Shown here piece after piece: positions 1 to 8,416 of a stretch of DNA of 64,000 nt. Made by a program: the position numbers and the translations under genes. Under the pieces are notes generated by a model. It was not told the DNA's origin, did not search any database, and was given only the letters and a program-made list of their open reading frames with translations. How positions within the stretch are numbered: position 1 is the first letter of the stretch; each line of letters begins with the position of its first letter. The stretch is from Pseudoduganella guangdongensis. Lineage in GTDB: Bacteria; Pseudomonadota; Gammaproteobacteria; Burkholderiales; Burkholderiaceae_D. The stretch lies in assembly GCF_009857475.1 (NCBI RefSeq), contig NZ_WWCJ01000010.1, positions 124,001-188,000 on the forward strand. Direction: 5' to 3'.

Positions 1-1
1 G

Positions 2-478
2 CGCTCGGCGCTGCGGGAAGACCCGGACGCGATCCTGGTGGGCGAGCTGCGCGACCTGGAAACCATCCGCCTGGCGCTGTCGGCGGCCGAGACCGGCCAC
101 CTGGTGTTCGGCACCCTGCACACCTCGTCCGCCGCCAAGACCATCGACCGTATCATCGACGTGTTCCCGGCCGAGGAAAAGGAAATGGTGCGCGCCATGC
201 TGTCCGAATCGCTGCAGGCCGTCATTTCGCAAACCCTGCTCAAGACCAAGGATGGCTCGGGCCGCGTGGCCGCGCATGAGATCATGATCGGCACCCCGGC
301 CATCCGCAACCTGATCCGCGAAGCGAAGATCGCGCAGATGTATTCCGCGATCCAGACCGGCAACAACGTCGGCATGCAGACGCTGGACCAGAACCTGACG
401 GACCTGGTCCGCCGCAACCTGATCTCGTCGGCAGCCGCGCGCTCCGCCGCCAAGATCCCCGACAATTTCCCAGGCTGA
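2..478 (+). CDS. pilT: Type IV pilus retraction ATPase PilT (C-terminal part)
   Basis: This is the carboxy-terminal 158 residues of PilT, the cytoplasmic hexameric ATPase that depolymerises type IV pili and drives twitching motility. The 5' end lies outside the window and the frame is open from base 2. Visible are the Walker B region (DPDAILVGELRD), the His box (AETGHLVFGTLHT) and the AIRNLIRE motif, which is diagnostic of PilT within the secretion ATPase family. The stop is at 476-478. pilU follows nine bases later, the usual pilT-pilU pair. The Walker A motif cannot be seen because it is upstream of the window. Confidence 0.96.
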   Translation, partial: RSALREDPDAILVGELRDLETIRLALSAAETGHLVFGTLHTSSAAKTIDRIIDVFPAEEKEMVRAMLSESLQAVISQTLLKTKDGSGRVAAHEIMIGTPAIRNLIREAKIAQMYSAIQTGNNVGMQTLDQNLTDLVRRNLISSAAARSAAKIPDNFPG

Positions 479-487
479 TCTCCCACT

Positions 488-1624
488 ATGGAACGCGACC
501 AGGCATCAAAATTCATGTTCGACCTGCTGCGCCTGATGGTCAGCAAAAAAGGCTCGGACTTGTTCATCACCGCCGGCTTCCCGCCGGCCATCAAGATCGA
601 CGGCAAAATGACGCCGGTATCGGCGCAGGCCCTGACGCCGGCCCATACCTCCGACCTGGCGCGTTCGATCATGAACGACAAGCAGACCGCATCGTTCGAG
701 CAGACCAAGGAAGCCAACTTCGCCATCAGCCCGGGCGACCTGGGGCGCTTCCGCGTCTCGGCCTTCGTGCAAATGAGCTCGGTCGGCATGGTGCTGCGTA
801 CCATTAACAGCACCATCCCGGAATTCGACGACCTGGGCCTGCCGCCGGTGCTGAAGGACGTGATCATGTCCAAGCGCGGCCTGGTGATCATGGTCGGCGC
901 CACCGGCTCCGGCAAATCGACCACGCTGGCGGCCATGGTGGGCCACCGCAACGCCAACAGCTACGGCCACATCATCACCATTGAAGACCCGGTCGAATTC
1001 GTGCACCCGCACCGCAACTGCATCATCACGCAGCGCGAAGTGGGAGTCGACACCGAGGACTGGGAAATCGCGCTGAAGAACACGCTGCGCCAGGCGCCGG
1101 ACGTGATCCAGATCGGCGAGATCCGCGACCGCCAGACCATGGACCACGCGATCGCCTTCGCCGAAACCGGCCACCTGTGCCTGGCCACCCTGCACGCCAA
1201 CAGCTCCAACCAGGCGCTGGACCGTATCATCAACTTCTTCCCGGAAGAGCGCCGCCAGCAGTTGCTGATGGACTTGTCGCTCAACCTGAAGGGCATGATC
1301 TCGCAGCGCCTGATCCCGAAAAAGGACGCCAAGGGGCGCGCGGTGGCGGTGGAAATCATGCTGAATTCCCCGCTCATCGCGGACCTGATCTTCAAAGGCC
1401 AGGTGCACGAGATCAAGGAGCTGATGAAGCGCTCGCGCGAACTGGGCATGCAGACCTTCGACCAGGCCCTGTTCGACCTGTACGAGGCCGGCGCCATCAC
1501 CTACGAGGACGCGCTGCGCAATGCCGACTCGGTCAACGACCTGCGCCTGGCCATCAAGCTGGAATCGAAAGAAGCCAAGAACCGCGACCTGTCGGCCGGC
1601 ACTGAACACCTGGGGATCGTGTGA
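488..1624 (+). CDS. pilU: Type IV pilus ATPase PilU
   Basis: PilU is the PilT paralogue that helps PilT retract pili under load. The 378-residue product has the family's usual length. It carries Walker A (GATGSGKST, residues 137-145), a Walker B region around DVIQIGEIRD, and the His box AETGHLCLATLHA. The AIRNLIRE motif of PilT is replaced by a different sequence near the C-terminus, which separates it from PilT. The ATG at 488 has no strong Shine-Dalgarno sequence and probably relies on coupling to pilT. Its TGA overlaps the start of the next gene by one base (TGATG). Confidence 0.95.
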   Translation: MERDQASKFMFDLLRLMVSKKGSDLFITAGFPPAIKIDGKMTPVSAQALTPAHTSDLARSIMNDKQTASFEQTKEANFAISPGDLGRFRVSAFVQMSSVGMVLRTINSTIPEFDDLGLPPVLKDVIMSKRGLVIMVGATGSGKSTTLAAMVGHRNANSYGHIITIEDPVEFVHPHRNCIITQREVGVDTEDWEIALKNTLRQAPDVIQIGEIRDRQTMDHAIAFAETGHLCLATLHANSSNQALDRIINFFPEERRQQLLMDLSLNLKGMISQRLIPKKDAKGRAVAVEIMLNSPLIADLIFKGQVHEIKELMKRSRELGMQTFDQALFDLYEAGAITYEDALRNADSVNDLRLAIKLESKEAKNRDLSAGTEHLGIV

Positions 1625-2109
1625 TGACTACCGTTTACGACTTTAACGCCGACAGCCTGTCCGGCCAACCCGTCAATCTGCAGCAATACAAAGGCAAGGT
1701 GCTGCTGATCGTAAACACCGCCAGCAAATGCGGCTTCACGCCGCAGTACCAGGGCCTGGAGGCGCTGCATAAGGAGTTCGCCGGCCAGGACTTCGAAGTG
1801 CTGGGCTTCCCCTGCAACCAGTTCGGCCAGCAGGAACCGGGCGACGCCGGCGAGATCGGCGCCTTCTGCGAAAAGAACTACGGCGTCAGCTTCCCCATGT
1901 TCGCCAAGGTCGACGTCAACGGCGACGCCGCGCACCCGCTGTACAAGCACCTGAAGAAGAATGCGCCCGGCATCCTGGGCACGGAAGGCATCAAATGGAA
2001 CTTCACCAAGTTCCTCGTGCGTAAGGACGGCAGCATCCACGACCGCTACGCCCCGACCACCAAGCCGGAAGACCTGGCGGGCGAAATCCGTAAGCTGCTG
2101 TCCCAATAG
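1624..2109 (+). CDS. Glutathione peroxidase (cysteine type)
   Basis: A 161-residue thiol peroxidase of the glutathione peroxidase family, which reduces hydrogen and organic peroxides in the cytoplasm; bacterial members often use thioredoxin rather than glutathione. The peroxidatic residue is Cys36 in the motif NTASKCGFTPQ. The catalytic Gln sits in FPCNQFGQQE and the Trp/Asn pair in WNFTKF. An in-frame GTG lies one codon upstream at 1621, but the ATG at 1624 is preferred because it gives the TGATG junction with pilU. The coupling to pilU is probably only transcriptional convenience. Confidence 0.93.
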   Translation: MTTVYDFNADSLSGQPVNLQQYKGKVLLIVNTASKCGFTPQYQGLEALHKEFAGQDFEVLGFPCNQFGQQEPGDAGEIGAFCEKNYGVSFPMFAKVDVNGDAAHPLYKHLKKNAPGILGTEGIKWNFTKFLVRKDGSIHDRYAPTTKPEDLAGEIRKLLSQ

Positions 2110-2129
2110 GCCGCGGCAGCGGTACCGCC

Positions 2130-5123
2130 ATGCAAGCGCTGATCGAGTTGTTTTCCCCGCCCGCCGATCCGGCGCTGCTCACGTATGGCATCTACGACCC
2201 CTGGCTGGTCGCGCTGTCGGTGCTGGTGGCCGCCTTTTCCTCGGCCATGGCGCTGCACATGGCGGCGCAGGCGGCGCGCGCCGGCCAGCTCGGCCTGCGC
2301 ATGGCGGCCCTCACCACCGGCAGCCTGGCGCTGGGCAGCGGCGTCTGGTCGATGCATTTCATCGGCATGCTGGCCTTCAACCTGTGCACGCCGGTGCATT
2401 ACGCGCCCGGCCCCACCCTGCTCTCCATGCTGCCCAGCCTGGCCGCGTCGGCGGTGGCCCTGTCGCTGATCGGGCGCCAGCGCATCGGCACGCGCAGCCT
2501 GCTGGTGGGCGGCCTGCTGATGGGCGCCGGCATCGGCGCCATGCACTACACCGGCATGGCCGCCATGCGCTCCGCGCTCGAACTGCGCTACGACCCGTGG
2601 ATGTTCGCGCTCTCCATCGTGGTGGCGGTGGCGCTGGCCTGCCTGGCACTGTGGGTGCATGTCGGCCTGCGCGGCGTGCGCAGCCTGCGCGCGCGCCTGG
2701 GCGAAACCGGCACCCTGGTGCTGGCGGGCCTGATCATGGGCTGCGCCATCGCCGGCATGCACTACACCGGCATGGCGGCGGCCCGCTTCGTCGGCCGCGC
2801 GCCGTACGAACCGGCCAGCGGCATTGCCAACGCCGGCTTCCTGGCGCTGGCCGTCACCCTGGTCACGGCCTTGCTGACGGCGCTGGTGGCCTCGGCCAAC
2901 GGCCTGCTGCGCTACCGCGCCCTGTTCCGCCACGTGAGCGAACTGGAACAGGCGCTGCGCACCAGCGAGCAGCAGCTGCGCACCCTGGTCGGGAATATCC
3001 CCGGCATCGCCTACCGCAGCCTGAACCTGCCCAACTGGCCGATGCTGTTCGTCAGCGACGCGGTGGAAAACATGACCGGTTATCCACCGGCCGATTTCCT
3101 GGGCGAGCCGCCGCGGCGCCTGTTCGGTGAATTGATCCACCCCGACGATTTGCCGGCCGTGACGCGCGGCCTGGATCTGGCGCTGGCGGAGCGGCGCCCC
3201 TTCACGCTGGAATACCGCATCACCCACCGCGACGGCAGCACCCACTGGATGTGGGAGAACGGCGCCGTGGTCACCGATGAGCGCGGCGACATCGTATGGC
3301 TGGACGGCGTCATCCTCGACATCAGCAACCGGCGCGTGATGGAGCAGGACCTGCGCCAGGCCAAGGAGCGCGCCGAGCAGGCCGCCGCCGCGCGCGCCGC
3401 CTTCCTGGCCAATATGAGCCACGAGATCCGCACGCCGATGAATTCCATCCTCGGCTTCACCGACGTGCTGCTGCAGGGCCAACTGAGCGCCTCGCAGCGG
3501 CGCCACCTGGACACGGTGCGCAGCGCCGGCCGCTCCCTGCTGCGCCTGCTGAACGACATCCTCGACACCGCCAAGCTGGATAAGGGCGCGGTGGAGCTGG
3601 AGCTGCACGACTTCAACCTGCTGGCCCTGGTCGACGAACTGTCCTCCACCCTGGGCAATGCGGCGCGCAGCAAGGGCCTGGGCATGCACTTGCGCTACGA
3701 CCCGGCGCTGCCGACCTGGCTGCACGGCGACGAGCTGCGCATCCGCCAGGTGCTGACCAACCTGCTCGACAACGCGGTCAAGTTCACCGGCAGCGGCGAG
3801 GTCACCCTGGCCGTGAACGCCGAACAGGTGGGCGAGCGCCGCATGCTGCATTTCGCCATCAGCGACACCGGCATCGGCATTGCGCCCGACCGCATCGAAG
3901 CGATTTTCGATCCCTTCGTGCAGGCCGACGCCTCGATGAACCGGCGCTTCGGCGGCACCGGCCTGGGCACCACCATCTGCAAGCAGCTGACGGAGCTGAT
4001 GGGCGGCAGCCTGCGCGTGGAGAGCACCCTGGGCCAGGGCAGCACCTTCCACGTGCTGCTGCCGCTGCTGGAGGCGCGCAGCGGGCCGGTGCACTCCAAG
4101 CGCCAGGCCATCCTGCTGCCGCCGCTGCGCGTGCTGGCGGTGGACGATGTGCCGCAGAACCTGGAAGTGCTGATGCTGCTGCTGTCCAAGCTGGGCCACA
4201 CCGTGACCGGCGCCAACGACGGCGCGATGGCGGTCAAGCTGGTGTGCGAGGCGCAGTTCGACGCCATCCTGATGGATGTGCAGATGCCGGGCATGGACGG
4301 GCTGGAAGCGACGCGCCGCATCCGCGCCGGCGAAGCGGCCAAGGAGCGTCCGCGCACGCCCATCATCGCCATGACGGCCAGCGTGCTGGAACGCGACCGC
4401 GACGCCACGCGCGAGGCGGGCATGGACGGCTTCACCACCAAGCCGGTGGACCTGGCGGCGCTCACCGCCGAGCTGGCGCGCGTGCTGGGCATGCCGGCCG
4501 GGATACCGCGCCCGGCGACCTTGGCCGCCGCCGCGACGCAAGTGCTGGATGCGGCGCGCGCCCTGCAGCGCTGGGGCGACAACGGGCCGGCCTACCAGCG
4601 CGCCTTGCACGGTTTTGCCGAGCGCTATGAAGACGCGGCGGCCGAACTCTCGCAAGCCCTGGCCAGCAACGAGCTGCAGACGGCGCTGACGCTGGCGCAC
4701 CAGGTGCGCGGTGCCGCTGCCAATCTTGGCCTGGAGCTGCTGGCCGAGGCCCTGGGCACGCTGGAAACGGCTTTGCATGGCAGCGATAAGGCCGTGCAAG
4801 CCGCCGCCGCCCAACAGGCGCTGGCCCAGTTCGGCCCCGCCATCGCCGCCGCGCGCAGCGCCGGCCAGGCCCATGCCAGCGCGCCCGCCCCGGCGCCCGC
4901 CGCCGGCCCGGACCCACAGCGCATCCAGGCCCTGGGCATGGCCCTGATGGAATCGCTGGAGCGCGGCAGCTTCGACCAGGCGGTGCTGGCCGAACTGACG
5001 GCCAGCATGCGCGGCAGCGTCCCGCCAGCCCAGCTCGACGGCCTGCAGCGCGCCGTCGACGACTTCGATTTCGACAACGCGCGCAGCCGGCTGCAAGCGC
5101 TGCTGCAAAGGAATGAGCAATGA
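2130..5123 (+). CDS. MHYT-PAS hybrid sensor histidine kinase with receiver and Hpt domains
   Basis: A 997-residue membrane phosphorelay kinase. The N-terminal part (about residues 20-265) has seven hydrophobic stretches with three MHYT-type motifs (MHFIGM at 75-80, MHYTGM at 138-143 and 210-215), a domain proposed to sense O2, CO or NO through bound metal. Then follow a PAS domain (about 285-400), a HisKA domain with the H-box SHEIRTPMN (His431), a HATPase with N-box NLLDNAVKF and G boxes DTGIGI and GGTGLG, a receiver (phospho-acceptor Asp in ILMDVQMPGMDG), and a C-terminal Hpt-like helical domain with the His in AHQVRGAAANLG. The next gene begins in the ATGA overlap at its stop, so the HD-GYP regulator is the probable output partner. 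Confidence 0.92.
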   Translation: MQALIELFSPPADPALLTYGIYDPWLVALSVLVAAFSSAMALHMAAQAARAGQLGLRMAALTTGSLALGSGVWSMHFIGMLAFNLCTPVHYAPGPTLLSMLPSLAASAVALSLIGRQRIGTRSLLVGGLLMGAGIGAMHYTGMAAMRSALELRYDPWMFALSIVVAVALACLALWVHVGLRGVRSLRARLGETGTLVLAGLIMGCAIAGMHYTGMAAARFVGRAPYEPASGIANAGFLALAVTLVTALLTALVASANGLLRYRALFRHVSELEQALRTSEQQLRTLVGNIPGIAYRSLNLPNWPMLFVSDAVENMTGYPPADFLGEPPRRLFGELIHPDDLPAVTRGLDLALAERRPFTLEYRITHRDGSTHWMWENGAVVTDERGDIVWLDGVILDISNRRVMEQDLRQAKERAEQAAAARAAFLANMSHEIRTPMNSILGFTDVLLQGQLSASQRRHLDTVRSAGRSLLRLLNDILDTAKLDKGAVELELHDFNLLALVDELSSTLGNAARSKGLGMHLRYDPALPTWLHGDELRIRQVLTNLLDNAVKFTGSGEVTLAVNAEQVGERRMLHFAISDTGIGIAPDRIEAIFDPFVQADASMNRRFGGTGLGTTICKQLTELMGGSLRVESTLGQGSTFHVLLPLLEARSGPVHSKRQAILLPPLRVLAVDDVPQNLEVLMLLLSKLGHTVTGANDGAMAVKLVCEAQFDAILMDVQMPGMDGLEATRRIRAGEAAKERPRTPIIAMTASVLERDRDATREAGMDGFTTKPVDLAALTAELARVLGMPAGIPRPATLAAAATQVLDAARALQRWGDNGPAYQRALHGFAERYEDAAAELSQALASNELQTALTLAHQVRGAAANLGLELLAEALGTLETALHGSDKAVQAAAAQQALAQFGPAIAAARSAGQAHASAPAPAPAAGPDPQRIQALGMALMESLERGSFDQAVLAELTASMRGSVPPAQLDGLQRAVDDFDFDNARSRLQALLQRNEQ

Positions 5124-6103
5124 CGAAGCAAGCCACCATCCTGGTCGTGGACGACGAATCCAGCAACCTGCAACTGCTGCGGCAAATCCTGCAAGACCAT
5201 TACCGCCTGCTGTTCGCCAAGGAGGGCGCGCGCGCCATCGAGCTGGCCGCCAACGAAATGCCGGACCTGATCCTGCTCGACGTGATGATGCCCGGCATGA
5301 CGGGCTACGACGTATGCCGCGCCCTGAAAGCCAATCCCCTCACCGCCCCGGTCCCGGTCATCTTCGTCACCGCCCTGACCGACAGCGCTGACGAGGTGGA
5401 CGGTTTCGACGCCGGCGCGGTGGACTTCATCAGCAAACCGATCAGCCCGGCCGTGGTGAAGGCGCGCGTCAAGCTGCACTTGTCCCTGGTGCGCATGGAT
5501 GAACTGCGCGCCAGCCGCCTCGCCATCGTGCAGCGCCTGGGCCTGGCCGCAGAATACAAGGACAATGAAACCGGCCTGCACGTGATCCGCATGAGCCATT
5601 ACGCGCGCCTGATCGCCCAGGGCTGCGGCATGGACGAGGACGAGGTGGACAACCTGTTCGTGGCCGCGCCGATGCACGATATCGGCAAGATCGGCATTCC
5701 CGACCACATCCTGCAAAAGCCGGCCCGCCTGAGCGCGGAGGAATGGCAGGTCATGCAGACCCACCCCAATATCGGCGCCCACATCATTGGCCGCCACGAC
5801 AGCGGCCTGCTGGCGGTGGCGCACGACGTCGCCCTGGCCCACCATGAGAAGTGGGACGGCAGCGGCTATCCGAACAAATTAAGCGGCGAGGACATCCCGC
5901 TGGCCGGCCGCATCGTGGCGGTGGCGGACGTGTTCGACGCCCTCACCTCGGTGCGCCCCTACAAACCGGCGTGGAAGCTGGAGGACGCCTGCGCCTGGCT
6001 GCGCGAGCAGCGCGGCAGCCATTTCGAGCCGCGCCTGGTCGACGTGTTCCTCGACCAGCTGCCCGAAATCACGCAGATCATGGAGAAGTGGGCCGAGCGC
6101 TAG
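5120..6103 (+). CDS. HD-GYP response regulator, probable cyclic-di-GMP phosphodiesterase
   Basis: A 327-residue RpfG-like regulator. The receiver domain (residues 1-120) has the acidic pair at 11-12, phospho-acceptor Asp54 and Lys107. The HD-GYP domain (about 135-325) has the catalytic HD in MHDIGKIGIPD (His186-Asp187) and an intact HHEKWDGSGYP at 241-251, so hydrolysis of c-di-GMP is expected. It overlaps the hybrid kinase by ATGA, which strongly suggests one signalling pair. Its stop overlaps the stop of the convergent glcF by four bases. The substrate is inferred from the family. Confidence 0.94.
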   Translation: MTKQATILVVDDESSNLQLLRQILQDHYRLLFAKEGARAIELAANEMPDLILLDVMMPGMTGYDVCRALKANPLTAPVPVIFVTALTDSADEVDGFDAGAVDFISKPISPAVVKARVKLHLSLVRMDELRASRLAIVQRLGLAAEYKDNETGLHVIRMSHYARLIAQGCGMDEDEVDNLFVAAPMHDIGKIGIPDHILQKPARLSAEEWQVMQTHPNIGAHIIGRHDSGLLAVAHDVALAHHEKWDGSGYPNKLSGEDIPLAGRIVAVADVFDALTSVRPYKPAWKLEDACAWLREQRGSHFEPRLVDVFLDQLPEITQIMEKWAER

Positions 6104-7341
6104 CCGCCCGGGCCGCCGTGCAGGGCGCGGTCGACCAGCTCGATCCAGTGCTCAACCGGCGTCTCCGTGCCGGACTGCAGGTGGCCCTGGCAGCCGATAT
6201 TGGCTGAGACGATGCGCGCCGCGCCGGTATCGGCCAGCGCCGCCAGCTTGCGCTCGCGCAACTGCAGCGACAACTGCGGCTGCAGCAGGGAATAGGTACC
6301 CGCCGAACCGCAGCACAGGTGGGCATCGCGGCACAGGCGCACTTCCACGCCGATGGCGCGCAGCAGGCCTTCCACCTTGCCGCGTATTTGCTGGCCGTGT
6401 TGCAGGGTGCACGGCGGATGCCAGGCGACCGGCTCCGCCCTAACCTGGCGCGCGTGCACGCGCCGCGCCAGCTCCGCCTCGAACTCCGGCAGTATCTCGC
6501 TCAGGTCGCGCGTCATGGCGCTGATGCGCGCCGCCTTTTCCGCAAAGGCCGGGTCGTGCGCCAGCAAGTGGCCATACTCCTTCACCGTGACACCGCAGCC
6601 GGAGGCGGTCATCACAATCGCCTCGGCGCGCGCCGCCAGCGGCCACCAGGCGTCAATATTGCGGCGCATATCGTCCAGCGCCGCCGCCTGGTCGTTCAAG
6701 TGGAAGCGCAGCGCGCCGCAGCAACCCGCGCCGGGCGCCGCCAGCAACTGCACGCCCAGGGTATCCAGCACCCGCGCCGCCGCCGCGTTGATATTGGGCG
6801 CCAGGCCGGGCTGCACGCAGCCGTCCAGTACCAGCATGGTGCGCGCCTGCGCGCGCAGCGGCCACACGGTCGCGGCCCGGCGCGGCGGCAGCTTGTCGCG
6901 CAACGGTTTCGGCAGCAAGGGCCGCAGCGCCTGGCCCACGCGCAGCGCAGGATTGAACAGCCACTGGCGCGGCAGGGCCTCCTTCAACATATAGCGTTTG
7001 ATGCGCTCGGGCAGCCGGCGCGGCACGCGCTGCTCGACCACCTTGCGCCCGATATCAGCCAGGCGGCCGTATTTCACGCCGGAGGGACAGGTGCTTTCGC
7101 AATTGCGGCAAGTCAGGCAGCGGTCCAGGTGCAGCTGGGTGCTGGCCGTCACGGGCGCGCCCTCCAGCACCTGCTTGATCAGGTAGATGCGGCCGCGCGG
7201 CCCATCCAGCTCGTCGCCCAGCAACTGGTAGGTGGGACAGGTAGCGGTGCAAAAGCCGCAATGCACGCAGGCGCGCAGGATCGCTTCCGCCTCGTCGCCC
7301 TCGGGCGTGCCCTTGATGAAGTCTGCCAGCGTGGTTTGCAT
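6100..7341 (-). CDS. glcF: Glycolate oxidase iron-sulfur subunit GlcF
   Basis: The 413-residue electron-transfer subunit of the membrane-associated glycolate oxidase, which oxidises glycolate to glyoxylate. Two 4Fe-4S ligand sets are visible near the N-terminus (Cys25, 28, 31, 35 and Cys75, 78, 81, 85). Downstream are the two CCG motifs (GCCGALRFHL and CCGSAGTYS) of the heterodisulfide reductase-like fold. The frame is open further upstream, but the ATG at 7341 gives the family N-terminus (MQTTLADF) and sits just before the glcE stop at 7343-7345. It is the last gene of glcD-glcE-glcF and converges on the HD-GYP gene. Confidence 0.95.
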   Translation of the reverse strand: MQTTLADFIKGTPEGDEAEAILRACVHCGFCTATCPTYQLLGDELDGPRGRIYLIKQVLEGAPVTASTQLHLDRCLTCRNCESTCPSGVKYGRLADIGRKVVEQRVPRRLPERIKRYMLKEALPRQWLFNPALRVGQALRPLLPKPLRDKLPPRRAATVWPLRAQARTMLVLDGCVQPGLAPNINAAAARVLDTLGVQLLAAPGAGCCGALRFHLNDQAAALDDMRRNIDAWWPLAARAEAIVMTASGCGVTVKEYGHLLAHDPAFAEKAARISAMTRDLSEILPEFEAELARRVHARQVRAEPVAWHPPCTLQHGQQIRGKVEGLLRAIGVEVRLCRDAHLCCGSAGTYSLLQPQLSLQLRERKLAALADTGAARIVSANIGCQGHLQSGTETPVEHWIELVDRALHGGPGG

Positions 7342-7342
7342 A

Positions 7343-8416
7343 TCAGTACATCCGCCCCCGGTTGAAAATGCCCGCCGGGTCGAAGGCAGCCTTGAGCCGC
7401 TCATGGATGCGCGCGACGGCCGGCGCCAGCGGATGAAAGGCGCCCGCGCCCGCGCCCGCGCCGCTTGCAGCCGGCGCCAGCCGGTAGCGCGTGGCGTGGC
7501 CGCCGACGGCTGCGGCGACGCGCCGGATATCATCGGCCACCGGCTGCTCCACGCGCAACCAGCGCTGCGCCCCGCCCCACTCGATCAACTGCTCACCGCG
7601 CATCACCAGCGCGCTGGCGGCCGGCGGCACGGATAGCCGCCACAGCTCGCCCGGCCCGGCAAAGAAATCGCGCTGCTGGTCGCGCAGCCCGGTCCAGAAG
7701 GCCTCGCCATTGGCCAAGGCATCGCCCCCCAGGCGCGCCAGCGCTGCCTTCACCGCCGCCTGCGCCCCCGACAGGCGCACGGTCAGGGCGCCAGCGTGCC
7801 AGCAGGTGGCTGAAATCGGCAGGGGCTGCCCGGCCCACTCGTTCACGCAGCGCAGCGCCGCAAGCTCGTCCATCTCAAAACGGATGGTCGCCTCGCGCAA
7901 TGGCACCGGCAGCACCTTGAGCGATACCTGGGTGATCAGCCCCAGTGTGCCCAGCGAACCCGCCAGCAGGCGCGACACATCGTAACCCGCCACGTTCTTC
8001 ATCACCTGGCCGCCGAAGGACAGCAGCGCGCCGCGCCCATCCATGAGCTGCGCGCCCAGCACGAAATCGCGCAAGCCCCCTGCCGCCGCCCGGCGCGGCC
8101 CCGACAGCCCGCTGGCAACCACGCCGCCGATGGTCGAGGCGGCGCCGAAGCGCGGCGGCTCGAACGCCAGCATCTGCCCATGCCGCGCCAGCAAGGCCTC
8201 GATCTCCGCCAGCGGCGTGCCGCAGCGCGCCGTGAGCACCAGCTCCGTCGGCTCGTAATCGGCGACACCCGCGTAGGCACGCGTATCCAGCACATCGCCC
8301 GTCACATGCTGGCCATACCAGTCCTTGCTGCCGCCGCCGCGCAGCAGCAAGGGCGCACCTTCCGCGCTGGCCGCCAGGATGCGCGAACGGAACTGCTCGA
8401 GGATCGCATCCATCAT
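7343..8416 (-). CDS. glcE: Glycolate oxidase FAD-binding subunit GlcE
   Basis: The 357-residue second flavin subunit of glycolate oxidase, a PCMH-type FAD-binding protein related to GlcD but shorter. The PP-loop region reads GGGSKDWYG near residue 27, and the central part carries FGAASTIGGVVASGLSGPRR, typical of GlcE. Two ATGs lie side by side (8416 and 8413); the first overlaps the glcD stop as ATGA and is preferred. The C-terminus ends in FDPAGIFNRGRMY, the conserved tail of this family. It acts in a complex with GlcD and GlcF. Confidence 0.93.
   Translation of the reverse strand: MMDAILEQFRSRILAASAEGAPLLLRGGGSKDWYGQHVTGDVLDTRAYAGVADYEPTELVLTARCGTPLAEIEALLARHGQMLAFEPPRFGAASTIGGVVASGLSGPRRAAAGGLRDFVLGAQLMDGRGALLSFGGQVMKNVAGYDVSRLLAGSLGTLGLITQVSLKVLPVPLREATIRFEMDELAALRCVNEWAGQPLPISATCWHAGALTVRLSGAQAAVKAALARLGGDALANGEAFWTGLRDQQRDFFAGPGELWRLSVPPAASALVMRGEQLIEWGGAQRWLRVEQPVADDIRRVAAAVGGHATRYRLAPAASGAGAGAGAFHPLAPAVARIHERLKAAFDPAGIFNRGRMY

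Noticed and set aside
2046..5120. A 1024-codon open frame antisense to the hybrid kinase gene
   Set aside because: It is a GC-driven shadow: the composition is Ala/Gly/Arg/His/Gln-rich without any domain, while the plus strand encodes a clear multi-domain kinase.
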